From positions 62,001 to 126,000 of the forward strand of contig NZ_JAFJMJ010000004.1 of NCBI RefSeq assembly GCF_017309385.1: a stretch of 64,000 nucleotides of DNA, in the 5' to 3' direction. A program made the position numbers and the translations under genes. Shown piece by piece: positions 31,077 to 39,154 of this stretch. The notes under the pieces are model-generated. The model saw only the letters and a list, made by a program, of their open reading frames with translations, ran no database searches and was not told the origin of the DNA. Position 1 is the stretch's first letter, and each line of letters begins with the position of its first letter. The DNA comes from Amycolatopsis sp. 195334CR (GTDB lineage Bacteria > Actinomycetota > Actinomycetes > Mycobacteriales > Pseudonocardiaceae).

Positions 31077-32114
31077 ATGGAATTGGGGATCTACAGCTTC
31101 GCCGACCGCCACCCCGACCCGCGCACCGGCGAGCAGCTGCCGGTCTCGCGGGCGCTGAAGAACACCGTCGAGCGCATCAAGCTGGCCGACGAGCTGGGGT
31201 TGGGCTTCTACGGGGTGGGCGAGCACCACCTGGAGAACTACGCCAGCTCCAACCCGGCCACCGTGCTGGCGGCCGCGGCGAGCGTCACCGGGCAGATCAC
31301 CCTCAGCAGTGCGGTCACCGTGCTCAGCACCGAGGATCCGGTGCGGGTGTACCAGCAGTTCACCACGCTCGACCAGCTGAGCGAGGGCCGCGCGGAACTG
31401 CTCGCCGGCCGCGGCTCGTTCACCGAGTCCTTCCCGCTCTTCGGCGCCGAGCTCACCGACTACGACGACCTGTTCGAGGAGAAGCTCGCGCTGCTGCTGC
31501 GGATCGACCGCGAGGACCCGATCACCTGGTCGGGCCGGTTCCGGCCGCCACTGGAGAACGCGCGGGTGCTGCCCCGGCCGTACCGGCGGCGGCTGCGGGT
31601 CAGCATCGGCACCGGCGGCAACCCCGAGTCCTCGATCCGGGCCGGCCTGCTCGGCCTGCCGGTGGTCTACGCGATCATCGGCGGCCGTCCCGAGCGGTTC
31701 GCGCCGCTGGTGGACCTGTACCGGCAGGCGGGCGAGTCCGGCGGGCACACGCCGGACGAGCTGAACGTCACGATGAGCGCCATCGGCCTGATCACCCGCG
31801 ACTCGCAGGACGCCAAGGAGGCGTTCTACCCGTACTGGCTGGAGACGATGAAGTACGGCGCGCGGGCCCGCGGCTGGCAGGTGCCCACGCGCGGTGAGTA
31901 CGACGAGTTCGCCCGCGGTGCGCAGTCGATCTTCGCGGGCAGCCCGGACGAGGTGGCCGAGCGGCTGATCACCGTGGGCAGGCTGGTCGGTGCCGACCGG
32001 TACGCGTTGCAGATGGACTGGGCCGGGGTGCCGCACGCGCGGGTGATGACCGCGATCGAGTTGCTCGGTACCGAGGTGCTGCCGCAGGTGCGCAAGGAAC
32101 TGGCCGATTCATGA
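31077..32114 (+). CDS. LLM-class (luciferase-like) flavin-dependent oxidoreductase
   Basis: 345 residues. TIM-barrel luciferase-like monooxygenase features: ELGIYSFADRH at the N-terminus, GVGEHHLENY near residue 43, FTTLDQLSEGRAELLAGRG near 100, and VSIGTGGNPESSIRAG near 180. Uses FMNH2 or F420 and O2 to oxidise small substrates. MarR-regulated LLM enzymes often serve detoxification; no further assignment. Leaderless start as described for its promoter. Confidence 0.88.
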   Translation: MELGIYSFADRHPDPRTGEQLPVSRALKNTVERIKLADELGLGFYGVGEHHLENYASSNPATVLAAAASVTGQITLSSAVTVLSTEDPVRVYQQFTTLDQLSEGRAELLAGRGSFTESFPLFGAELTDYDDLFEEKLALLLRIDREDPITWSGRFRPPLENARVLPRPYRRRLRVSIGTGGNPESSIRAGLLGLPVVYAIIGGRPERFAPLVDLYRQAGESGGHTPDELNVTMSAIGLITRDSQDAKEAFYPYWLETMKYGARARGWQVPTRGEYDEFARGAQSIFAGSPDEVAERLITVGRLVGADRYALQMDWAGVPHARVMTAIELLGTEVLPQVRKELADS

Positions 32115-32270
32115 TCGCGCTGGGTGACGATCCACTTCGGACGCGTCACCCCGGCCCGGTCCGGTTACGCACAACCGGTGATCTCGTGCGGTAACCCACC
32201 GCCGATCTCTGGCGTTTCCGGCGCCGGCGTGGTTTGGTCGATGCCCCAAGGGCCGGACCACGGAGTTGTG

Positions 32271-32861
32271 ATGGGTGCGCACAAGAAATCCTCGTTGTGG
32301 TCCGGCATGTCCCAGCTGTCCTTCGGCGGGTGGGGTGATTACCAGCAGTGGGCGGATCACGACTTCCAGCCCAAGCCGGTGGACGAGCCGCCACCGTCAC
32401 AGCCGGTGACCGAAGCGGCCCCGCCGCCCGCGCCCGAGCCGGAACCCGAGCCCGTGCCGGTGTCCCAGCCGGAACCCGAGCCGGTCGAGGAGTTCGACGG
32501 CGGCGAGGACGCCAGGGACTACATCCGCGCCCGGCCGTACGTGCGCACCGGCGGCCGCACCGGCACCAAGCACGACCTGCGGGTCGAGGTGATGGTGAGC
32601 ACCAAGCGCGGGGTCCGGCTGGACCGCGCCCGGCTCTCGCGCGACCACCTGCTGATCTGCGAGCTGTGCCGTCACCCGCTCTCGGTCGCCGAACTGGCCA
32701 CGCACCTGCGCAGCCCGCTCGGCGCGGCCAGGGTGCTGATCGGGGACGCGCTCGACCTCGGCCTGCTGGAAATGCGCGCCAACCAGCAGTTGACCGCCAA
32801 CGGCCGCCCGCCGATGGACCTGATGTACCGGGTGCTGGAGGGCCTGCACCGGCTCACCTGA
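32271..32861 (+). CDS. DUF742-domain protein, orphan
   Basis: 196 residues from ATG at 32271 with GGAG 5 nt upstream; the upstream in-frame extension is unsupported. Residues 30-85 are a Pro/Glu-rich spacer (repeated PEPEPEP units). The C-terminal ~110 residues are a DUF742 winged-helix-like domain (RPYVRTGGRTG ... LICELCRHPLSVAELATHL ... LLEMR). DUF742 proteins are the CvnC members of the actinobacterial conservons, normally with a histidine kinase, a roadblock/LC7 protein and a small GTPase. None of these is nearby, which is unusual. Probable role in GTPase-linked signalling, by family only. Confidence 0.8.
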   Translation: MGAHKKSSLWSGMSQLSFGGWGDYQQWADHDFQPKPVDEPPPSQPVTEAAPPPAPEPEPEPVPVSQPEPEPVEEFDGGEDARDYIRARPYVRTGGRTGTKHDLRVEVMVSTKRGVRLDRARLSRDHLLICELCRHPLSVAELATHLRSPLGAARVLIGDALDLGLLEMRANQQLTANGRPPMDLMYRVLEGLHRLT

Positions 32862-32863
32862 GA

Positions 32864-32898
32864 AAATCGCATGCGATTTCGCTCGATCGCATGCGATC
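32864..32898. promoter_or_regulatory. double palindromic GntR operator
   Basis: Two perfect copies of ATCGCATGCGAT at 32866-32877 and 32886-32897 are centred 20 bp apart; the first extends to a 16-bp palindrome (32864-32879), the second to 14 bp (32885-32898). They lie just before the lyase-gntR operon (start 32907), so autoregulation by the downstream GntR protein is likely. Confidence 0.75.
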
Positions 32899-32906
32899 CT
32901 GGGCGC

Positions 32907-33989
32907 ATGCACCTGAGAGACGATCCGGGGTGGCGCGCGGACACCCGGTTCCTGTCCCACCACGAGCGGCGCTCGGCCGCCGAATGGCTCGACCGGCTGC
33001 GGGAAGCACCCGGCGTGGACGCGCTGCCGGACGTCTACAACGAGGGGCCCGGGCTGCGTGAGCTGGAGACCGAGGTGGCCGGGCTGCTCGGCAAGCCCGC
33101 GGCCCGGTTCGTGCCCAAGGGCGTGATCGCGCAGCAGGCGATGCTGCGGGTGTGGACCGAGCGCAGCGGCACGCCGGCGGTCGCGCTGCACAGCCGCAGC
33201 CACCTCGAACTGGACGAGGACGGCGGTTACCAGCGGCTGCACGGGCTGGTCCCGGTGCGGCTGGGCACCTGGGACCCGTTCACCGCCGCCGAACTGGACG
33301 CGGTCGCCGAGCGGCTCGGCGTGGTGGTGGTCGAACTGCCGATCCGGCGGTCCGGGCACAAGCTGCCGTCGTGGGACGAGCTGACCGCCATTTCCGCGTG
33401 GTGCCGCGAGCGCGGGGTGCCGTTGCACTTCGACGGCGCCCGGCTCTGGGAAAGCGCGCCGTACTACGGCCGTACGCTCGCGGAGATCGCGGCGCTGGCG
33501 GATTCGGTCTACGTGTCGCTGTACAAGACCATCGGCGGTCTCGGCGGCTGCGTGCTCGCGGGGGAGCCGACGCCGATCGCCCGGACGCGGCCGTGGACCA
33601 CCCGGCACGGCGGCAACCTCTACACCGTCTTCCCGTACGTGCTCGCCGCGCGTGCCGGATTGCGCGAACACCTGCCGAGAATGGCGGAATACCGCGAACG
33701 CGCGCTGAGCCTCGCCGCCGCGCTGGCGCGTGTCCCCGGGGTGCGGATCGCGCCGGAACCACCGCACACCAACGCTTTCCAGGTCTACCTGCCGGGCACG
33801 CCGGACCGGCTCACCGCGGCGAACCGGGTCCTGCTGGAACGGGAGAACGTGTGGTTGTTCGCCCACTTCACCGAAAGCCAGGTGCCCGGGCTCGCCATGG
33901 CCGAGGTCGGGGTGGGCAGTGCCACCGCCGCGTTCACCGACGACGAGGCCGCCGCCCTGCTCGCGCGGCTGCTCGACGAGGCGCGATGA
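32907..33989 (+). CDS. threonine aldolase/beta-eliminating lyase family PLP enzyme
   Basis: 360 residues from ATG at 32907; upstream in-frame codons lie inside the operators. PLP fold type I: LHFDGARLWESAPYYG (the Asp contacting the PLP ring) near residue 175 and the Schiff-base Lys in VSLYKTIGGLGG near 210. Resembles low-specificity L-threonine aldolases, which split threonine or other beta-hydroxy amino acids into glycine and an aldehyde. The gntR gene overlaps its stop (ATGA) and carries the likely repressor. Confidence 0.85.
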   Translation: MHLRDDPGWRADTRFLSHHERRSAAEWLDRLREAPGVDALPDVYNEGPGLRELETEVAGLLGKPAARFVPKGVIAQQAMLRVWTERSGTPAVALHSRSHLELDEDGGYQRLHGLVPVRLGTWDPFTAAELDAVAERLGVVVVELPIRRSGHKLPSWDELTAISAWCRERGVPLHFDGARLWESAPYYGRTLAEIAALADSVYVSLYKTIGGLGGCVLAGEPTPIARTRPWTTRHGGNLYTVFPYVLAARAGLREHLPRMAEYRERALSLAAALARVPGVRIAPEPPHTNAFQVYLPGTPDRLTAANRVLLERENVWLFAHFTESQVPGLAMAEVGVGSATAAFTDDEAAALLARLLDEAR

Positions 33990-34597
33990 CGCGGGACGAA
34001 CTCGAAGCGTTGCTGCGCACCAGGATCCTGGCCGCGGAGATCGCGCCGGGGGAGCGGATCAACGAAAGCGCGGTCGCGGCGGAACTCGGGGTCAGCCGCA
34101 CGCCGGTGCGGGAAGCGTTGCTGCGTATGGAAGGTGGTGGCCTGGTCCGGTTCGAGCGCGGCCGCGGTTTCCTCGCCGCACCGCTCGACGCCGCGCAGGT
34201 GCGCCAGACCTATCCGATCATCGCGCACCTCGAAGAGCTGGCGGTGACCGGGGCCGGGCCCGCTTTGCGTGGCCTGGCACCGGAACTCGCCGAGACCAAC
34301 ACCGCGTTCGCCGCCGCGGGCACGGCCGCCGAAGCACACGAACTCGACGCGGAGTTCCACCGGATCCTGGTTTCCCGCTGCGGGAACCGGCGGCTGATCG
34401 GCCTGATCGGCGACCTGTGGCTCGACATCCGCCGGTACGAGCACGTCTACTTCACCGCTGACGGTGACCGCCACCGGTCCGCCGCCCGGCACGCGGCGAT
34501 CGTCGAGGCGGTGGCCGCCGGTGAGGTCGCCGTCGCGGCGCGGGCCGTCGCGGACAACACCACGGAGTCGATGCACCTTCTGCTCGACCGGCTGTGA
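33986..34597 (+). CDS. GntR-family regulator, FCD subfamily
   Basis: 203 residues. N-terminal winged helix with GERINESAVAAELGVSRTPVREALLRMEGGGLV typical of GntR; C-terminal all-helical FCD-like ligand domain (EFHRILVSRCGNRRLIGLI, RHAAIVEAVAAGEVAVAARAV, with metal-binding His residues). It overlaps the lyase gene by 4 nt and probably binds the double palindrome at 32864-32898, sensing an amino-acid-derived ligand. Confidence 0.88.
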   Translation: MTRDELEALLRTRILAAEIAPGERINESAVAAELGVSRTPVREALLRMEGGGLVRFERGRGFLAAPLDAAQVRQTYPIIAHLEELAVTGAGPALRGLAPELAETNTAFAAAGTAAEAHELDAEFHRILVSRCGNRRLIGLIGDLWLDIRRYEHVYFTADGDRHRSAARHAAIVEAVAAGEVAVAARAVADNTTESMHLLLDRL

Positions 34598-34610
34598 AAG
34601 CGCTTCCCCT

Positions 34611-34645
34611 GATCGGCCTATTCGAAAGTTTCGAATAGGCCGATC
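34611..34645. terminator. long hairpin after gntR, with CGAAA-G-TTTCG at its apex
   Basis: Arms 34611-34627 and 34629-34645 are perfect 17-bp complements with one central base. The middle, CGAAAGTTTCG, matches the GAAANTTTC operator motif described for actinomycete xylanase promoters. The element may therefore be terminator, operator or both; it lies 40 bp upstream of the ABC-operon promoter. Confidence 0.55.
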
Positions 34646-34683
34646 GGCTATTCGCGCACCTCACGCGGTGATTGTCCGAATCC

Positions 34684-34712
34684 TTGACGCGGCTGGACGC
34701 GCCGGTTAGTTT
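34684..34712 (+). promoter_or_regulatory. promoter of the aldouronate-type ABC operon
   Basis: TTGACG (34684-34689), 17 bp, TAGTTT (34707-34712). Start site expected near 34719, immediately before the operator repeats at 34720-34747. Confidence 0.7.
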
Positions 34713-34719
34713 TTGGTCG

Positions 34720-34747
34720 CGATAGTTTCCGATAGTTTCTGGAAACT
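34720..34747 (+). promoter_or_regulatory. LacI-type operator repeats at the transcription start
   Basis: Two direct copies of CGATAGTTTC (34720-34729, 34730-34739) followed by GGAAACT, so that AGTTTC-TG-GAAACT also forms an inverted repeat (34734-34747). The same half-site recurs before the Gfo/Idh gene, the LacI gene and the xylanase. Confidence 0.6.
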
Positions 34748-34764
34748 GCCTCGAGGAGGACGGC

Positions 34765-35691
34765 GTGACCGCACGAACCGGACCCAGCCGCCGCCAGCGG
34801 TTCGCGCGGGACCGGTTCCTGGTGTTCGCCGCGCTGCCCGGCATCGTGCTGCTGGTGGTGTTCCACTACGTGCCGCTGCTCGGCAACGTGATCGCGTTCA
34901 AGGACTACCAGCCCTACCTCGGCATCCTGGAGAGCCCGTGGGTCGGCCTGGCGAACTTCGAAGGTGTGTTCACCGGCGACCCGGTCTTCCTCAACGCGCT
35001 GAGCAACACCCTGGTGATCACCCTGCTCCAGGTGGTCGTGGTGTTCCCGGTGCCGATCGCGCTGGCGCTGCTGCTGGACAGCCTGGTCTCCGAGCGGCTC
35101 AAGCGGATCGTGCAGAGCGTGCTCTACCTGCCGCACTTCCTGTCCTGGGTGATCGTGGTGGCCATCTTCCAGCAGATGCTCGGGGATTCGGGGCTGCTCA
35201 ACGGTTTCCTGCGCGAGCACGACCTCGGCTCGGTGAGCGTGATCGGCTCGCCGGAACTGTTCAAGGCGCTGATCACCAGCCAGGTGCTGTGGAAGGACGC
35301 GGGCTGGGCGACCATCCTGTTCCTCGCCGCACTGTCGCGAATAGACACCACGCTGTACGAGGCGTCGGCGATGGACGGGGCCGGGCGGTGGCGCCAGCTG
35401 TGGCACGTCACCCTGCCCGGCCTGCGCGGGATCATCGTGCTGCTGCTCATCCTGCGCCTCGGCGACGCGCTGACCGTCGGCTTCGAGCAGATCATCCTGC
35501 AGCAGGCCGCGGTCGGCACCGAAGCCAGCGAGGTGCTCGACACCTACGTCTACAACAACGGCATCCTGGCCGGCAGCTGGGGCGTCAGCGCGGCGGTCGG
35601 CCTGGTCAAGGGGCTGGTCGGAGTGGCGCTGGTGCTGGGCGCGAACAAGCTGGCGCACCGGTTCGGCGAGCAGGGGGTCTACCAGCGATGA
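34765..35691 (+). CDS. ABC sugar permease, LplB type (aldouronate-like importer)
   Basis: 308 residues from GTG at 34765 with GAGGAGGA upstream. Six transmembrane helices and the permease EAA loop YEASAMDGAGRWRQLWHVTLPGL. It resembles LplB/YteP permeases, the group annotated as aldouronate or oligosaccharide importers. It should pair with the next permease and the lipoprotein; no ATPase is encoded here, so a shared MsiK-type ATPase elsewhere is likely. The operator repeats and the nearby GH10 xylanase suggest xylan fragments as substrate. Confidence 0.88.
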   Translation: MTARTGPSRRQRFARDRFLVFAALPGIVLLVVFHYVPLLGNVIAFKDYQPYLGILESPWVGLANFEGVFTGDPVFLNALSNTLVITLLQVVVVFPVPIALALLLDSLVSERLKRIVQSVLYLPHFLSWVIVVAIFQQMLGDSGLLNGFLREHDLGSVSVIGSPELFKALITSQVLWKDAGWATILFLAALSRIDTTLYEASAMDGAGRWRQLWHVTLPGLRGIIVLLLILRLGDALTVGFEQIILQQAAVGTEASEVLDTYVYNNGILAGSWGVSAAVGLVKGLVGVALVLGANKLAHRFGEQGVYQR

Positions 35692-36563
35692 GCGCGCTCG
35701 AAGAACCGTCGGCACTGGCCAAGGCGGTCAAGGCGGTGGTGCTCACGGTGTGCTGCGCCGCGGTGGTGGTGCCGTTCCTCGGCATCGTGGCGACCAGCCT
35801 GGCCACCCGCGAGGACGTGACCGCCGCGGGCGGGTTCGTGTTGTTCCCCCGCTCGATCAACTTCGATGCCTACCAGGCGATCCTGTCCGGGGGAGTGGTG
35901 ACCAGGGCGGTGCTGGTCAGCCTGTTCGTCACGGTGACGGGCACGCTGCTGAGCCTGACCGCGACCACCCTGCTCGCCTACGGGCTGAGCCGCCGCGGGA
36001 CCGTGCTGCACCGGCCGTTCCTGCTGCTGGTGCTGATGCCGCTGCTGTTCACCCCGGGCATCATCCCGAGCTACCTGATCGTGAAGAACCTAGGGCTGCT
36101 GGACAGCTACTGGTCGCTCATCCTGCCGGTGCTGGTGAATGTGTTCAACGTGATCGTGCTGCGCGCGTTCTTCATGGAACTGCCCGGCGAGATCATCGAC
36201 AGCGCGCGCGTGGACGGCGCCGGGGACGGGCTGATCCTCTGGCGGATCGTGCTGCCGATGAGCAAGGCGGTGCTCGCGGTGATCGCGTTGTTCTACGCGG
36301 TGGCGTACTGGAACTCGTTCTTCAGCGCGTTGCTCTACCTCAACGACACCGCGAAGTGGCCGCTGCAGCTGGTGCTGCGGACCTACGTGGTCAACCAGTC
36401 CCAGCTCGGGGTGGACCAGCTCGGCGCCGGCGCGGAACTACCGCCGGCCGAGGCGGTGCAGATGGCCATCCTGGTGCTTTCGATCGTGCCGGTCCTGCTG
36501 GTCTATCCGTTCGTGCAGCGCCATTTCACCAAGGGGGTGCTGATCGGCGCGGTGAAGGGCTGA
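35688..36563 (+). CDS. ABC sugar permease, YtcP/CUT1 type
   Basis: 291 residues from ATG 35688, overlapping the previous stop (ATGA). Six transmembrane helices; EAA loop IDSARVDGAGDGLILWRIVLPMSKAV. Second permease of the importer, with the long extracytoplasmic loop before the last helix (NQSQLGVDQLGAGAELPPAEAVQ) typical of the YtcP group. Confidence 0.88.
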   Translation: MSALEEPSALAKAVKAVVLTVCCAAVVVPFLGIVATSLATREDVTAAGGFVLFPRSINFDAYQAILSGGVVTRAVLVSLFVTVTGTLLSLTATTLLAYGLSRRGTVLHRPFLLLVLMPLLFTPGIIPSYLIVKNLGLLDSYWSLILPVLVNVFNVIVLRAFFMELPGEIIDSARVDGAGDGLILWRIVLPMSKAVLAVIALFYAVAYWNSFFSALLYLNDTAKWPLQLVLRTYVVNQSQLGVDQLGAGAELPPAEAVQMAILVLSIVPVLLVYPFVQRHFTKGVLIGAVKG

Positions 36564-36583
36564 ACCCACCGAAGGAGAATCCG

Positions 36584-38215
36584 ATGAACGCGATGAACCG
36601 CCGGTTGTTCCTCTCCGGCACCCTCGCCACCGTCGCCGCGCCCGCGCTGCTGGGCGCGTGCAGCAGCGGCGGCAACGGGGCGGCCACGCAGCAGACCGTG
36701 GCCGACACGAAGCTGCCCGCGTACCTGCCCTACACCGGCGTCAAACCGGATCTGCCCGGCAACGAGCAGGGGCTGCTGAACGGCTTCCTCAACTACCCCG
36801 ACCCGCCGGTGCGGGCGTTCAGCGCGCCGCCGGGGGACGGCTCGCCGGTTTCGGCCTTCGTGCTGACGAGTTCACCGGTACCACCGACGGTGGACCAGAA
36901 CCCGTACTGGCAGGAGCTGAACAAGCGCCTCAACGTCGATCTGCGGTTGACCATCGTGCCGAACTCGGACATGCCGACGAAGTTCGCCACCCTGGTCGCC
37001 GGGGACGACCTGCCCGACTTCATCGTGCCCGCGCTGTACACCCCGAACGGCCTGCCCGCCGGGGTGGCGAACCTGCCCGCCTGGCTGTCGGGCAAGTGCC
37101 AGGACCTCACCCCGTTCCTCGGCGGGGACGCGATCAAGGAGTACCCGTTCCTGGCGAACCTGCCGACCGCGGCGTGGAAGGACTGCCGGTACAACGGCGG
37201 CATCTACGGCCTGCCGGTGGCGCGCGGGGTGGCCGGCAGCCTGATGTTCCGCCGCGACGACCTGTTCGCGCAGCTCGGCGCGAACCCGAATCCGGCGAAC
37301 TTCGCCGAGTTCCGCGCCCTGTGCCGTCAGGTGACCGACGAGAAGGCCGGGCGGTGGGCGCTCGCGGGCGGGGCGCAGGACTTCATCTCGCAGATGCTCG
37401 GGCTGCCGTTCCGCTGGCGCGACGAGGGCGGGAAGCTGAAGGCCAAGTTCGAGTACGAGGAGTACAAGCAGGTGCTGGCGGACGCGGCGCAGCTGTTCAC
37501 CGACGGCGTGGTGCACCCGGACAGCACGACGAACAACGCGCCGGTGAAGAAGTGGTTCAACGCGGGCAGCGCACTGATGCACACCGACCGGTACACCGCC
37601 TGGCCGCAGTACTACGCGGAAAACGTGGCGGGGCCGGGGTTCAGGATCTCCGGGATGCGGCCGCCGCTGTATCACGGGGGCGGGTTCGCCGGGACCTGGC
37701 AGGCCCAGGCGACGAACAACTTCACCGTGCTGAAGAAGGCCGACGAGGGCCGGATCCGGCAGCTCCTGAAGCTGGCGGACTGGCTGGCCGCGCCGTTCGG
37801 CACCGAGGAGTACCTGTTCCGCAAGTACGGCACCGCCGGCACGCACTACACCATGCAGGACGGCGGGCCGCGGCAGACGCAGGCCGGGGTCTCGCAGACC
37901 GTGCTCGGCATCCGGTACATAGTGGACTCACCGGACGTGTTGTTCGTGCCGGGCAATCCGGAAGCGACGAAGGCGTGTTACGACTACCAGGCCTCGGTGG
38001 TGCCGACCTCGGTGCCGGACCCGACGCTGAGCCTGTTCTCGGACACCTGGTCGCGCAAGCAGGGCCAGCTGGGCACCATGATCAACGACGCGCAGAACGA
38101 CATCCTGGCCGGGCGGAAACCGGTGTCCTCCTGGGACGAGGTGGTCACCCAGTGGCGCGCCACCGGCGGTGACAAGGTCCGCACCGAATTCGAAGAGGCA
38201 CTGGCGGCGCAGTAG
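36584..38215 (+). CDS. extracellular solute-binding lipoprotein (LplA-like)
   Basis: 543 residues, ATG 36584 after AAGGAG. N-terminus MNRRLFLSGTLATVAAPALLGACSSG shows a Tat-like RR plus a lipobox LGAC (Cys about 28); first run MNAMNRRLFLSG, second ALLGACSSG. The size is that of large LplA-type oligosaccharide-binding proteins rather than ~420-residue monosaccharide binders. It delivers sugar to the two permeases upstream. Substrate inferred as aldouronate or xylo-oligosaccharide from family and context; no binding data can be read here. Confidence 0.87.
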   Translation: MNAMNRRLFLSGTLATVAAPALLGACSSGGNGAATQQTVADTKLPAYLPYTGVKPDLPGNEQGLLNGFLNYPDPPVRAFSAPPGDGSPVSAFVLTSSPVPPTVDQNPYWQELNKRLNVDLRLTIVPNSDMPTKFATLVAGDDLPDFIVPALYTPNGLPAGVANLPAWLSGKCQDLTPFLGGDAIKEYPFLANLPTAAWKDCRYNGGIYGLPVARGVAGSLMFRRDDLFAQLGANPNPANFAEFRALCRQVTDEKAGRWALAGGAQDFISQMLGLPFRWRDEGGKLKAKFEYEEYKQVLADAAQLFTDGVVHPDSTTNNAPVKKWFNAGSALMHTDRYTAWPQYYAENVAGPGFRISGMRPPLYHGGGFAGTWQAQATNNFTVLKKADEGRIRQLLKLADWLAAPFGTEEYLFRKYGTAGTHYTMQDGGPRQTQAGVSQTVLGIRYIVDSPDVLFVPGNPEATKACYDYQASVVPTSVPDPTLSLFSDTWSRKQGQLGTMINDAQNDILAGRKPVSSWDEVVTQWRATGGDKVRTEFEEALAAQ

Positions 38216-38230
38216 ACGGGCACTGGTGCA

Positions 38231-38277
38231 GTGAATGTGGCTTTCACAGCGAAATCTGCAGTGAAAGCCACATTCAC
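38231..38277. terminator. long bidirectional hairpin terminator
   Basis: Arms 38231-38247 and 38261-38277 are perfect 17-bp complements with a 13-nt loop, between the convergent binding-protein and DUF6807 genes. Confidence 0.75.
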
Positions 38278-38287
38278 AGCATCTCGC

Positions 38288-39154
38288 CTACCAAGTGTAG
38301 GAGGCGGCGCGGGTTTCCAACTGGTCCCGTGACCACGAACCGTTGCCCACCAGGAGGCGGTATCGCAGACGCAGCGTCTCCCCGGCGGCCAGGAACAACG
38401 GCTCGTGGAAGGCCACCGAAGGGTTCACCACGGCGTACGGCGAGTTCCGCACGAACCACCGCCATTCCGGGTTCCCCGGGTCCGGGGTGAACAGCAGCGT
38501 CGAGGTGTGGTCGACCTCGTCGTGCGTGCCGACGTAGGCGAGCCACGACGCCGCCCGGCCCATCATCTCCGGGCCCGACTGCCCGTCCGAGGCGAGCACC
38601 TCGCCGTGTTCGAAGGAACGCGGGCCCCGCCAGAAGAAACCGCAGTACCCGGCCAGTTCCCGCCCGTGCACGGTCGGGCTGCTGAACTCCAGCGCGGTCT
38701 CGCGCGCGTTCCGCAGTTCCGAGGTGAAGTCCAGGGTCCACGCCCCGGCCTCGGCGGTGAACGACATCGTCCGCCGCTCGGTGATCCACTTCTGCCCAGC
38801 GGCGGTCAGCCAGTCGATCTCCTCGACCACGTTTTCCGTTGCCAGCGCGAGGAAATCCCGGTGCACCAGTGAACCCACGTTCGGCAGCACCTGGTATCCC
38901 CGGTCGCGGACGTAGCTCACCCCGCCCCAGAAGTTCTGGTCGTCCAGGTGGGACGCCGTCATCGCCAGGCCCTTGTGCCAGCGGTGGTCGTGCGGCCGGT
39001 TGCCGGTGACCACGTCGCCGTCGAGGGTGCGCAGCGGGTGGAAGCTCGGGCTCGGGCACTCGAACGCGGCGATGTCCGGCCGGTAGGTGTAGCGCAGCAG
39101 CTCCACGCCGCCTTCGGACACGGTGAACACGCCATCGCCGTCGGCCAGCTTCAC
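38288..39154 (-). CDS. DUF6807 (PmoA-like) family protein
   Basis: 288 residues from GTG at 39154, overlapping the previous stop (GTGA). Beta-rich protein with conserved His/Asp/Trp runs (NRPHDHRWHKGLAMTASHL, NFWGG, GYCGFFWRGPRSFEHGEV) and a galactose-mutarotase-like look. Called PmoA/DUF6807 in automatic annotation; the link to methane oxidation is only a name. It is translationally coupled to a Gfo/Idh/MocA oxidoreductase, a pairing seen in sugar-catabolic loci. No signal peptide. Likely acts on or binds a sugar intermediate; reaction unknown. Confidence 0.78.
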   Translation of the reverse strand: MKLADGDGVFTVSEGGVELLRYTYRPDIAAFECPSPSFHPLRTLDGDVVTGNRPHDHRWHKGLAMTASHLDDQNFWGGVSYVRDRGYQVLPNVGSLVHRDFLALATENVVEEIDWLTAAGQKWITERRTMSFTAEAGAWTLDFTSELRNARETALEFSSPTVHGRELAGYCGFFWRGPRSFEHGEVLASDGQSGPEMMGRAASWLAYVGTHDEVDHTSTLLFTPDPGNPEWRWFVRNSPYAVVNPSVAFHEPLFLAAGETLRLRYRLLVGNGSWSRDQLETRAASYTW

